From: JAAYAO01 sp051133435
GTDB taxonomy: Bacteria; Actinomycetota; Actinomycetes; Propionibacteriales; Propionibacteriaceae
Direction: 5' to 3'
Length of the DNA: 64,000 nucleotides
Assembly (NCBI RefSeq): GCF_051133435.1
Contig: NZ_JBPGNY010000004.1
Location: 1 to 64,000 of the forward strand
Below the pieces are notes generated by a model. That model searched no databases, had not been told where the DNA came from, and saw only the letters and a program-made list of their open reading frames with translations. Below, piece after piece: positions 1 to 7,404 of this stretch. The position numbers and the translations under genes were made by a program. Each line of letters starts with the position of its first letter. Within the stretch, counting starts at the first letter, position 1.

Positions 1-115
1 CTCGTGTCCTTCAAGGTTGGATGCTTCGCAACACCCATCCTCAGCAAGGCCACGAGCCGCCTTGCGTTACGACACGACCACGCTCAACTACGAAGAGCCC
101 TTTTGGCCCTACTCC

Positions 116-585
116 ATGGCCACCTACCAGGCAAGCGTTCTGGACGAGTCGTGCGCCGGGGAAATCCTTACTCTCCAGCGCGCCGCCTACATCACCGAGG
201 CGATCGCTCATCAGGACTTGGCGCTTCCGCCACTGACGCAGACTCTCGGTGAGTTGCACGACGACCTGTGGCCCGGCCCGAGGTCGTCGCGCTCGGCGTC
301 CGCCTCGCTGGGCGTCTGGTGGGTGCGGTTCGACTGCGTCGGGTCGGTGAGGCTGTTGAGCTGGGCAGGTTGACGGTGGTCCCCGATCTCCAGGGTCGCG
401 GAATCGGCACCTGTCTGCTGACCGAGAGCGAAATGGTCTTTCCCGATGCCACCGAGGTGCGCCTGTTCACCGGAGAGCACAGCGTGGCGAACATCCGGCT
501 GTACGAGCGCTGCGGATACGTCGAGACCGCACGCACCCCGGCCGGTGACTACTCGTTGGTGCACTTCACCAAGCACCTGCCCTGA
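116..585 (+). pseudogene. GNAT family N-acetyltransferase, frameshifted
   Basis: The two halves of one GNAT domain lie in different frames. The first, from about 116 to 268, contains GEILTLQRAAYITEA, a typical GNAT N-terminus. The second, from about 268 to 585, contains LTVVPDLQGRGIG, the acetyl-CoA pyrophosphate-binding loop, and the C-terminal ANIRLYERCGYVE. The switch near 266-272 is equivalent to a single missing base. ATG 116 is the most likely start; a TTG at 17 would add residues unlike the family. The substrate cannot be predicted. The gene is either a genuine pseudogene or carries a sequencing error; no slippery sequence suggesting programmed frameshifting is evident. Confidence 0.7.
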
Positions 586-605
586 GCCCACCGATCCGGT
601 GCCAG

Positions 606-651
606 TGCGGATAGCCGTCCCGCGCCGCGTCGGGCAGCATGGTCGTCATGA
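606..651 (+). repeat. 46-bp direct repeat, left copy
   Basis: This segment matches 8792-8837 at 44 of 46 positions in the same orientation. It starts TGCGGATAGCC and ends in CATGA. The right copy runs into the start codon of the VOC gene at 8834, whereas this copy is followed by no matching gene. The pair therefore brackets the block between them. Confidence 0.85.
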
Positions 652-663
652 TCGGCGCTCCAA

Positions 664-1086
664 TCAGCGGGGCTCGACACGGCCGCCTCGCCGGGTGCTG
701 CGCATGTGTTGGAGGAGGAGCGCCAGAGCGCCGGCGGCAAGGCCCCACATCGTGTTGATCGCCAGGACTGGGATGATCGAAATCGGGTTGGCAAGTGGAC
801 CCTGCATCTCTCCGTCGAGAATTGGGGAGAGGATGCCGCTGAGGATGATGGACAGTACGGCGTAGGTAAGGGCTGTGAACAGCAGCGTCAGGACAGGATG
901 CGCGGTCTTGCTGAGCCCCACGACCAAGATCCAGAAAGCCGAGACCACTGCCGTGATCGCGATCGGCACCGCAGGAGAGCCTGCGAGACCGAGCTGGCCT
1001 CCAACGATTCTCACGAGCGGCCTGACCAGCGCCAGCGCTCCGAGACCGATGATGAGGGGCCATTGCAGGGATTTGATTCCAATCAT
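664..1086 (-). CDS. small integral membrane protein, function unknown
   Basis: A 140-residue protein with about four hydrophobic segments (WPLIIGLGALALV, AIAITAVVSAFWILVVGL-type stretches, LLFTALTYAVLSIILSGIL, and a C-terminal NTMWGLAAGALALLL), ending in a basic tail (STRRGGR). I do not recognise the family. ATG 1086 is preferred to upstream codons because a -10-like TAGCGT lies 7 nt ahead of it, the spacing seen at several leaderless starts in this window. It is divergent from the histidine kinase gene at 1242, with both promoters in the shared 155-bp gap, so joint regulation is possible. Confidence 0.6.
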   Translation of the reverse strand: MIGIKSLQWPLIIGLGALALVRPLVRIVGGQLGLAGSPAVPIAITAVVSAFWILVVGLSKTAHPVLTLLFTALTYAVLSIILSGILSPILDGEMQGPLANPISIIPVLAINTMWGLAAGALALLLQHMRSTRRGGRVEPR

Positions 1087-1093
1087 GCCAACT

Positions 1094-1099
1094 ACGCTA
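1094..1099 (-). promoter_or_regulatory. -10 box for leaderless membrane protein gene
   Basis: TAGCGT on the minus strand, 7 nt before ATG 1086. The pattern matches other TANNNT boxes here and sets the start codon. Confidence 0.45.
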
Positions 1100-1228
1100 G
1101 AAACGCAATCGCCTCTCCACATCGGCCCTGGCTCTCGACTTGTTGTCATTCCTCGTCGCACCTTCGATACGTCAAGAAGCGACGTCGAACATCGCCTGAA
1201 GACTCATGTCCCTCGGAGGTCTCGCCCT

Positions 1229-1234
1229 TAGGCT
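1229..1234 (+). promoter_or_regulatory. -10 box for leaderless histidine kinase gene
   Basis: TAGGCT followed by 7 nt and ATG 1242. The same hexamer and spacing recur at 42116 and 56603. Confidence 0.55.
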
Positions 1235-1241
1235 GGTAACC

Positions 1242-2441
1242 ATGACTCAGTGCGCTTCGCCCCCGGCTGGGGCGGCAGGTAGCACTCCCCCCGCGGGGCA
1301 TGCGCCGCCGTGGGTCATCGACGCGCTGCTCGGCACTGCGGTCGCGCTCACGCTCGCGCTCATCATCGCCACGAGCGAGGGTGGTGTTCGTCCCGCGGAT
1401 GCGGTTGCGTATCTGTTCGCGGCGGCGTTCGGTGCGCTGATGTTGCTGCGTCGGAGAATGCCCCGGGCTCTCCTCGTGCTCAGTGTGCTCGGAGTGTTCG
1501 CGTATTACGCGCTCGACTACCCGCCGATCGGGGTCGCCATTCCGGTCCTGGCGGCACTGTTCTCTGCGGCGGAAGCCGGTTTCACCTGGTGGTCGGTCAG
1601 CACGGCGCTGATCGTGTTCGCGGTCTCGATGTTCTTCCGGGTCCTCGACGGAGCAGAGACGATCGGGTTTCTCATAGGCTATGAGACAGTCTCGAACACA
1701 GCCCTGTTCGCTACGGCGATCGCTCTCGGGGTCAGCGTACGATCGCGCCGTCTACGTGCCGCCCAGCAGGCCGAGATCGTCAGACTCACCGAAGCGCAAC
1801 TCTCGCGTGAGGCGGAGTTGCGGCTGCAGGGAGAGCGTGAGCGCATCTCCCGAGAACTGCACGACACCGTGGGTCATACCATGTCCGTCATCTCACTCCA
1901 CGCAGCAGCCGCCACCGAGGCACTCGGACGTGACGATGACGCAGCAGGCGAGGCGCTTGATCACATCCGCAAGGCGAGCACACGGTCGCTGCGAGAGCTG
2001 CGCACTATGGTGCGCATCCTGCGTTCCTCGTCCGAAAGCTATGAGATGCGACGGGTCCAGTCCCTTTCGGAGATCCAGCAACTGGTCGACACGGCGAAAG
2101 GGACAGGCATCGATGTCACCGCCGACATCTCTGTTGTTCCTTCGGAGCTGTCCGCCCCGGTCGATACCGCCGCCTATCGAGTGATCCAGGAGTCGATCAC
2201 CAATGTCCTCCGCCACGCCGACGCAACCAACGCTCAGGTGACCGCTCACATCGACGACGGCCGTCTCCACGTCTGCATCGCCGACAACGGCCGTCGATCG
2301 GCGACCGATGAGACCCGAGTCGGGCACGGTATTGCGGGGATGACCGAACGGGTCAGACTGCTGGGGGGATCACTGACCACTCACTCCGTCACGGGAGAGG
2401 GATTCACCGTCGAAGCTACGATCCCCGCGAGATTGCCATGA
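1242..2441 (+). CDS. two-component sensor histidine kinase (NarL/DesK-type)
   Basis: A 399-residue membrane kinase. The N-terminal half has four to five hydrophobic segments and no clear extracellular sensor domain. A HisKA_3 dimerisation domain follows, with RERISRELHDTVGH and phospho-acceptor His207, then an HATPase_c domain with an N-box (RVIQESITNVLRHA) and a glycine-rich GHGIAGMTERVRLLGG. It autophosphorylates and passes phosphate to the regulator at 2438, with which it overlaps by 4 nt (ATGA). ATG 1242 is chosen over an upstream in-frame codon at 1206 because a -10 box sits 7 nt before it. The kinase-regulator pair lies in a block with drug-export genes, but its signal is not evident. 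Confidence 0.9.
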   Translation: MTQCASPPAGAAGSTPPAGHAPPWVIDALLGTAVALTLALIIATSEGGVRPADAVAYLFAAAFGALMLLRRRMPRALLVLSVLGVFAYYALDYPPIGVAIPVLAALFSAAEAGFTWWSVSTALIVFAVSMFFRVLDGAETIGFLIGYETVSNTALFATAIALGVSVRSRRLRAAQQAEIVRLTEAQLSREAELRLQGERERISRELHDTVGHTMSVISLHAAAATEALGRDDDAAGEALDHIRKASTRSLRELRTMVRILRSSSESYEMRRVQSLSEIQQLVDTAKGTGIDVTADISVVPSELSAPVDTAAYRVIQESITNVLRHADATNAQVTAHIDDGRLHVCIADNGRRSATDETRVGHGIAGMTERVRLLGGSLTTHSVTGEGFTVEATIPARLP

Positions 2442-3100
2442 TCCGCCTTGTTCTGGTCGATGACCAGGAACTAGTTCGCACCGGCCTACGTGCTCTGGCC
2501 GAGTACGACGGTGACATCGAGGTCGTCGCCGAGGCTGACAACGGAAAGGCAGGCATCGACGCGATCCGCCAGAGCAAGCCGGATGTTGTCCTCATGGACA
2601 TCAGGATGCCCCGGTTGGACGGGATCTCCGCGACGCGGGAGATTGTGGCCGACCGTTCGCTCGCGAACGTGCGCGTCGTGGTGCTGACCACATTCGACGA
2701 GGATGAGAACGTGCTTGCAGCGATCCGCGCAGGATCGGCTGGCTACCTCCTCAAAGACATCGCCCCTACCGAGTTGCGAAACGCGATCCGCACCGTCGCA
2801 GCCGGCGACGCCTTGCTGTCACCGGCCATCACGCGCAAGGTCATGAGCACACTGGCGGAACGACCCACCACCAGCACTCGCCCGGCGCTGCTCGATCCGC
2901 TCACCGACCGTGAACGCGAAGTGCTCGCCCGAATCGGCCTGGGTGAGTCGAACGACGAGATCGGCGCCAGCCTCCACATCAGCCCAGCCACTGCGCGCAC
3001 CTACGTCAGCCGGCTCCTGTCCAAACTCTCCGCCCGCGACCGATCACAGCTGGTCATCCTCAGCTACGAGTCAGGACTTGTTCGCCCCGGTGCCCCCTGA
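2438..3100 (+). CDS. LuxR/NarL-family response regulator
   Basis: A 220-residue regulator, partner of the upstream kinase. The receiver domain shows the acidic pair in VLVDDQ, phospho-acceptor Asp54 in VVLMDIRMP, the Thr of VVLTTFDED and the Lys of GYLLKDI. The C-terminal LuxR HTH (about residues 150-210) contains LTDREREVLARIGLGESNDEI and SPATARTYVSRLLSKL. The start codon overlaps the kinase stop as ATGA, so the two are translationally coupled. Target genes are unknown. The adjacent exporter and membrane protein genes are candidates by proximity only. Confidence 0.9.
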   Translation: MIRLVLVDDQELVRTGLRALAEYDGDIEVVAEADNGKAGIDAIRQSKPDVVLMDIRMPRLDGISATREIVADRSLANVRVVVLTTFDEDENVLAAIRAGSAGYLLKDIAPTELRNAIRTVAAGDALLSPAITRKVMSTLAERPTTSTRPALLDPLTDREREVLARIGLGESNDEIGASLHISPATARTYVSRLLSKLSARDRSQLVILSYESGLVRPGAP

Positions 3101-3255
3101 TGCCTCGGAAATCTTCGATGCGTCGATAGCACGCAGGAGTAGCCCCATGCCCGCGTCGACGAATCGATCGCTGTCCAGGCGACATCGGCGGCTCCCGTCC
3201 TCATCAGTCACGCGCGGTGCCGCGATATCGTCCCAGCCGCACGGCCCGGTGGTCA

Positions 3256-3816
3256 TCAGCTGTGGAGTGCTCGTTGGAACACCGCTCGCAGTTGGCCGGG
3301 GTCGGCGGGTGCGTTGTCGAGCAGGATAGCGGTGCAGAGCCCATCGGAGGTGGCAACGACAGCGGTGATGGCCGTCGGGTCGTCGGTGAGAGTGGTGGCG
3401 AGTTCGGCGATGTTGTCGCGCCAGCGGCGGGCGACGGAGCGCAAAGCGGGACGGCGGGCGGCCAGGGTGGCGAGTTCGCGTTCGGCCAAGGCACGTTCGC
3501 GTCCGGGTCCGGCGGTCTCGGCGATGAGTTCGGCCAAACCGGTGAGCTTGTCACCGGGTGAGTCGATGATCTGCCTGATCCTGGCGGTGTAGGTGTCGGC
3601 AACGCTGGTCAGGGCGGCGACCAAGAGATCATCGAGGGTGGCGAAATAGTAGGTGGTCAGGGAAGTGGTGATCCCGGCCTGCTTCGCGACGGTACGGTGT
3701 GTGACGCCCGCCGCGCCGTCACGGGTGACAACCGCCAGGGTGGCGTCGATGATCTCGGCCCGGCGTTTCGCGCCCCGTGCCAGTCGTCCGTCAACCTGCC
3801 CACCTTCGTCGGTCAC
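3256..3816 (-). CDS. TetR-family transcriptional repressor
   Basis: A 186-residue regulator with an N-terminal TetR HTH (AEIIDATLAVVTRDGAAGVTHRTVAKQAG, then TTSLTTYYFATLDDLL) and a variable, mostly helical ligand domain. It is the second gene of a minus-strand unit, 37 nt downstream of the 14-TM exporter. The operator cluster lying over the exporter promoter (5401-5441) is a natural target, which would make the unit autoregulated by drug or metabolite. The ligand cannot be predicted. Confidence 0.88.
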   Translation of the reverse strand: MTDEGGQVDGRLARGAKRRAEIIDATLAVVTRDGAAGVTHRTVAKQAGITTSLTTYYFATLDDLLVAALTSVADTYTARIRQIIDSPGDKLTGLAELIAETAGPGRERALAERELATLAARRPALRSVARRWRDNIAELATTLTDDPTAITAVVATSDGLCTAILLDNAPADPGQLRAVFQRALHS

Positions 3817-3853
3817 GTCACCCCTCCTCGTCTCAGGATAGTCGGACCATCGT

Positions 3854-5377
3854 TCAATTCGTGTCCGGCTGATGCGTCTGTTCGAGCCGGGGCAGGTGAC
3901 GCAGCATCCGCAGACAGAGCACGGTCACGACCGCGATCATGAGTCCCGCGACGGACGAGGCGATATTCAGGCCAGTGGTGAAGGCCTCTTGCGCTTCGAG
4001 TAGCGCCCCGGCTGGGAGTTGGTCGGCGATAGCCGTTGCTGAGCTGAGGCTGTCGGTGAGCGCGGCGGCCTCGTCTGCGGCCATGCTGTCGGCCGTGGTC
4101 AACTCGGAGCGGTAGATCGCAGTGGTGAGGCTGCCGAGGATGGCCACGCCGATGGCGATTCCCAGTTCTTGCACGGTCTCGGACAGGGATGCCGCCGATC
4201 CGGACTTCGAGGCAGGTGCTGCCCCGACCACGATGTCCGTACCCAGGGCCGCGATCGCGCCCAGGCCGAGGTAGACGAAGGCGAACCCTGTCGCGACGGT
4301 GAGTTCGTCGTCCGGGCCGACCACGGCCAGCAGGATGTAGCCGATCAGGGAGATGGCCAAGGTGCCGCCCATGATGTACCCGGGCCGAATGCTCCGGGCC
4401 AACAAGGGTGCGCCGATGGCGGCAACGAACATCGCCAGCGCCGGTGGCCCCATCCACAATCCCGCGATGAACGGGCTCAGCCCCTCGACCAGTTGCAGGT
4501 ACTGGGTCACCAGATACATACTGCCGCCCACCCCGACGAGCCCGACGAGCAGCACCGTCAACGCGACGCTGAACGCCTTGTTGCGGAACAGCGCGACGTC
4601 CAGCAGCGGATCGGCGAGGCGGAGCTGACGCCTCCAGAACACCCAGGACGCGAGCACTCCCACGATGACCGCGACAGCGACACTGATATCCGGACCGTGG
4701 CCCGCGAGGTGCTTGATGGCGTAGACGACGGGCAGGATCGCCACCAGTGACAGACCCACGCTGGGCAGGTCGATCCGCCCGCCCCGTGGGTCGCGATATT
4801 CCGGTAACACGGCCTTTCCCACAGCGAGTACGACGATGGCGATTGGCACGGACACCAAGAACGCCGCTCCCCACCAGAACGAGTCCACCAACACTCCGCC
4901 CACGATCGGTCCGGCTGCCATTCCACCGGCGAACATCGTGGCCCACACCCCGATCGCCACCGCACGCCGGCGGGAATCGGGGAACATGTTCGAGATCAGC
5001 GACAGCGTCGAGGGCATCAGTGTGGCCCCGGCAATCCCCAGCAGCCCCCGGGCTGAGATCAGCATGCCCGCATTCGGCGCGATCGCGGCGAAGACCGACA
5101 CCGCTGCGAATGCGGCGATCCCGATCATCAGCAACCGCCGCCGGCCGACCCGGTCACCGAGCGTGCCCATCGTGACAAGGAAGCCCGCGAGCAGGAAGCC
5201 GTAGGCATCCATGATCCACAGAGTCTCAGTCGCAGATGGAGCCAGATCCGCCGCCATCGCCGGGAGCACCAAGTACAGCACCGTCACGTCCATACCGAGC
5301 AGGAAAGTCGGCAGCGCGAGCAGCCCCATCCCTGCCCACGCCCGCACACCTTCCGGTGCCCCTGCCCGTCCACCCAT
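3854..5377 (-). CDS. MFS drug:H+ antiporter, DHA2 family (14 TM)
   Basis: A 507-residue transporter. MFS signatures are visible: the inter-TM2/3 loop GTLGDRVGRRRLLMIG, motif C-like GPIVGGVLVDSFWWGAAFLV after helix 4, and an early LGMDVTVLYLVLPAMAADL typical of the QacA/EmrB (DHA2) group. ATG 5377 is chosen over an in-frame ATG 42 nt upstream because GGAGG lies 7-8 nt ahead of it. The longer form would also overlap the operator cluster. It probably exports toxic cations or drugs in exchange for protons, and is repressed by the TetR protein encoded immediately downstream. Confidence 0.88.
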   Translation of the reverse strand: MGGRAGAPEGVRAWAGMGLLALPTFLLGMDVTVLYLVLPAMAADLAPSATETLWIMDAYGFLLAGFLVTMGTLGDRVGRRRLLMIGIAAFAAVSVFAAIAPNAGMLISARGLLGIAGATLMPSTLSLISNMFPDSRRRAVAIGVWATMFAGGMAAGPIVGGVLVDSFWWGAAFLVSVPIAIVVLAVGKAVLPEYRDPRGGRIDLPSVGLSLVAILPVVYAIKHLAGHGPDISVAVAVIVGVLASWVFWRRQLRLADPLLDVALFRNKAFSVALTVLLVGLVGVGGSMYLVTQYLQLVEGLSPFIAGLWMGPPALAMFVAAIGAPLLARSIRPGYIMGGTLAISLIGYILLAVVGPDDELTVATGFAFVYLGLGAIAALGTDIVVGAAPASKSGSAASLSETVQELGIAIGVAILGSLTTAIYRSELTTADSMAADEAAALTDSLSSATAIADQLPAGALLEAQEAFTTGLNIASSVAGLMIAVVTVLCLRMLRHLPRLEQTHQPDTN

Positions 5378-5400
5378 GAAGGCCTCCGTCTCCCTGATAC

Positions 5401-5441
5401 TAGTTGTACGGTAGTCCAACTAGGACGTTAGTACAACTAAC
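5401..5441 (-). promoter_or_regulatory. exporter promoter overlapped by TetR-type operators
   Basis: Read on the minus strand, -35 TTGTAC (5436-5431) is 17 nt from -10 TACCGT (5413-5408). Two related quasi-palindromes cover it, TAGTTGTACTAAC and TAGTTGGACTACC, each with TAGT/ACTA arms three bases apart. TAGTTGTAC at 5401-5409 is also the exact inverse of GTACAACTA at 5431-5439. This AT-rich cluster contrasts with its GC-rich surroundings. It fits repression by the TetR-family gene in the same unit. Confidence 0.65.
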
Positions 5442-5670
5442 CATCATGGGCCGTGGTTGATTCGTCGCACAGCAGACAGGCACCGGCGATTGGCTGGAGA
5501 TACGGGCTGGACGCTTGGGATCAGCACGTCGACAACCCACCCGAGAAGGTGCTGAGCGGGGCGGCACAACCGTCATGGTCGCGCCACCTCGGTCAGCGCC
5601 CTCGCAGAGCAGGCGTTCCCAGGGCACCGCGTGAAGCCGTCGACCGGATGGTGGCCCACGCGCGGGTCTG
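5442..5670. other. intergenic, no recognisable gene
   Basis: About 230 bp between the exporter promoter and the stop of the DUF1579-like gene. Short reading frames exist on both strands but none resembles a protein family, and no repeat or hairpin stands out. It could be the remnant of a decayed gene. Confidence 0.4.
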
Positions 5671-6138
5671 TTACTGCCGTGTCATGGTGCTGGCGTAACC
5701 CCCGCCTCCCGGGTAGATCCACTCGCCAGCCATGACTGTGCCGCCGTCGGTGAAGGTGCCCCGGAAATACGCGGGGCTACCCACAGGGCCCGCCCAGATG
5801 GTGAGGGTGTCCCCGTCAAGTTCGTAGACATAGTCGAAGGTGTTGCCCTGCGAGTCATAGAACCGGGATGCGATCTCCTGGCTGACCGGCTCGCCGAAGG
5901 GGTGCAAGTGACCGATCACCTCGAACCCTGTGACGGACTGACCGTACTGCTCCAAGTCGACGTGCTGGATGATGAAGAAGCCACCGAGCGCTGACTCGTA
6001 GCGGACTGTGCCCGTGGCGCCGCCCGAGACGGTCCAGGTGCCGACGAGTCGTTCGAGGGCGCGGAGACGTTCACTGGGTTCGGTGGGGACGTCCTGCCCG
6101 TAACCCTCGGCGCTGGTGTTGCTGGTGTTCTCGGTCAT
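5671..6138 (-). CDS. DUF1579-like (lipocalin-like) protein
   Basis: A 155-residue soluble protein with the pattern of DUF1579-type small barrels: ERLVGTWTVSGGATGTVRYES, GGFFIIQHVDLEQYG, GFEVIGHLHPFG, and late tryptophans (GEWIYPGGGG). Such proteins are frequent companions of DGPF proteins and ECF42-like sigma factors. Here it is divergent from the DUF998-DGPF-sigma genes and shares with them an identical-spacing TGTCGA/CGAGGTA promoter, so it is probably a sigma target. GGAGCA lies just before ATG 6138. Its ligand or activity is unknown. Confidence 0.65.
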   Translation of the reverse strand: MTENTSNTSAEGYGQDVPTEPSERLRALERLVGTWTVSGGATGTVRYESALGGFFIIQHVDLEQYGQSVTGFEVIGHLHPFGEPVSQEIASRFYDSQGNTFDYVYELDGDTLTIWAGPVGSPAYFRGTFTDGGTVMAGEWIYPGGGGYASTMTRQ

Positions 6139-6190
6139 GAGAGTGCTCCGTATCTGTCGGTGCGACCGCGTCTTGGGTCGCGCTCACCGG

Positions 6191-6220
6191 TACCTCGGCG
6201 CCGTCGGACGGTTCTCGACA
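6191..6220 (-). promoter_or_regulatory. ECF-type promoter (TGTCGA-N17-CGAGGTA), minus strand
   Basis: Read on the minus strand, TGTCGA occupies 6220-6215, followed by 17 nt and then CGAGGTA at 6197-6191, upstream of the DUF1579-like gene. The same two elements with exactly the same spacing occur on the plus strand at 6259-6288. I recall TGTCGA at -35 and a CGA-containing -10 as characteristic of ECF42 sigma factors. Confidence 0.7.
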
Positions 6221-6258
6221 CGATCACCAGTAATTCAGAGGTGATTTCTCCGGAAAAC

Positions 6259-6288
6259 TGTCGAATCGAGTTGTTCGGCTCCGAGGTA
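6259..6288 (+). promoter_or_regulatory. ECF-type promoter (TGTCGA-N17-CGAGGTA), plus strand
   Basis: TGTCGA at 6259-6264, a 17-nt spacer and CGAGGTA at 6282-6288, about 50 nt ahead of the DUF998 gene. It mirrors the minus-strand copy at 6191-6220. Both probably respond to the sigma factor encoded at 7404, which would make the operon autoregulated. Confidence 0.7.
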
Positions 6289-6337
6289 TCGGCAACGCCG
6301 CCCTATCGGGAGGCACCGAACAGATGCGGAGCACATC

Positions 6338-6988
6338 ATGCACACCACCACCCACACGAGCACTTCTGCCGGGCAGATCAACCGCCCACGCACCCGGGTT
6401 CTACTCGCTGTTGCGGCTCTTGCCGGGCCATTCTTCTACGCCTCGTCCACGTTGCAGGCACTGGCTCGGCCGGGGTTCGACATCGGCATTCATCCGCTCA
6501 GCCAACTCTCCACCGGGTCTCCCGGATGGATCCAGCAGGCCACCTTCGTCATGGCTGGTTTGGGCGTGATCGCTCTCGCCATCGCGCATCGTCGACTCCT
6601 CACCCATGGAGTCGGCCGGCTTGTGGTGCCGATCTTCCTCGCAATCTTCGGCGCGGGGTTCGTTGTCGCAGGCCTGTTCACGATGGACCCGCAGAACGGC
6701 TTTCCCGAGGGTGCCCCCTCCGGCAACGTGGAGATGTCATGGCACTCGATCGTGCATACCGCCGCCGCATCGCTGTCATTCGTCGCACTCGCCGCAGCAT
6801 GCATCACCCTTCTGGTGCGTCACATCCGGGCTCGTCACGTGTGGGCCGCCGTCGGCAACGGACTGGTCGCGCTCATTCTGCTGGTGCCAACCTCCCCCAC
6901 CGAATCGAGCATCCAGATCGCGATCACCGGGATGATTGCCTACACCTGGATCACGGTTTACGCCCTCTTCCTGTCCCGATCGACGTGA
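6338..6988 (+). CDS. DUF998 family membrane protein
   Basis: A 216-residue protein with about six membrane helices. The pattern is DUF998-like: an early helix (VLLAVAALAGPFFYASSTLQAL), GFDIGIHPLSQLSTGSPGWIQ, and MDPQNGFPEG between later helices. GGAGCA precedes ATG 6338 by 5 nt. It is the first gene after the plus-strand ECF-type promoter and is followed by the DGPF protein and the sigma factor 47 nt later, suggesting one transcript. The function of the family is not established. Confidence 0.75.
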   Translation: MHTTTHTSTSAGQINRPRTRVLLAVAALAGPFFYASSTLQALARPGFDIGIHPLSQLSTGSPGWIQQATFVMAGLGVIALAIAHRRLLTHGVGRLVVPIFLAIFGAGFVVAGLFTMDPQNGFPEGAPSGNVEMSWHSIVHTAAASLSFVALAAACITLLVRHIRARHVWAAVGNGLVALILLVPTSPTESSIQIAITGMIAYTWITVYALFLSRST

Positions 6989-7035
6989 TCACCGCTAAGT
7001 TGAGCAGACGACTGTGTAGCTGAGGAGCCACGATC

Positions 7036-7404
7036 ATGAAGTATCTGCTGTTGAGCTACACGCCCGCCGGGACCTGGGATGCCGACACGGCCGACGCCCC
7101 CAGCCAGGAAGCTCTGGACGCGTTCTCCGCCTACCAGAAGTTCGAGGCCGAGCTGCGCGAGACCGGTGAGTTCGTCCTCAGCGAAGGACTTGGTCACCCG
7201 GCGGTCTCCGTCACCGTCCGCAAGACCGACGCCGGAGTCACCGCGACCGATGGCCCCTTCGCAGAGCTCAAAGAGGTGCTCGCGAGCTTCGCGATCATTG
7301 ATGTCGCCAGTCTTGAACGCGCCCGCGAAATCACCGCCCGAATGGTCGAAGCACTTGGTGAGCCTTTCGAGATCAGGCCCATCATGGGCGACGATTTCGC
7401 CTGA
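7036..7404 (+). CDS. YCII-related DGPF-domain protein
   Basis: A 122-residue protein with the ferredoxin-like YCII/DGPF fold: MKYLLLSYTP at the start, the eponymous TDGPFAELKEVL motif in the middle and FEIRPIMGDDFA at the end. AGGAG precedes the ATG. Its stop overlaps the sigma factor start (TGATG). DGPF proteins are the hallmark partners of ECF42 sigma factors and have been proposed to be linked to their control. No catalytic activity is assigned to the family. Confidence 0.88.
   Translation: MKYLLLSYTPAGTWDADTADAPSQEALDAFSAYQKFEAELRETGEFVLSEGLGHPAVSVTVRKTDAGVTATDGPFAELKEVLASFAIIDVASLERAREITARMVEALGEPFEIRPIMGDDFA

Noticed and set aside
5453..5698. Small plus-strand open frame of 81 codons
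   Set aside because: No family resemblance, no ribosome site, and it overlaps the 3' end of the opposing DUF1579-like gene.
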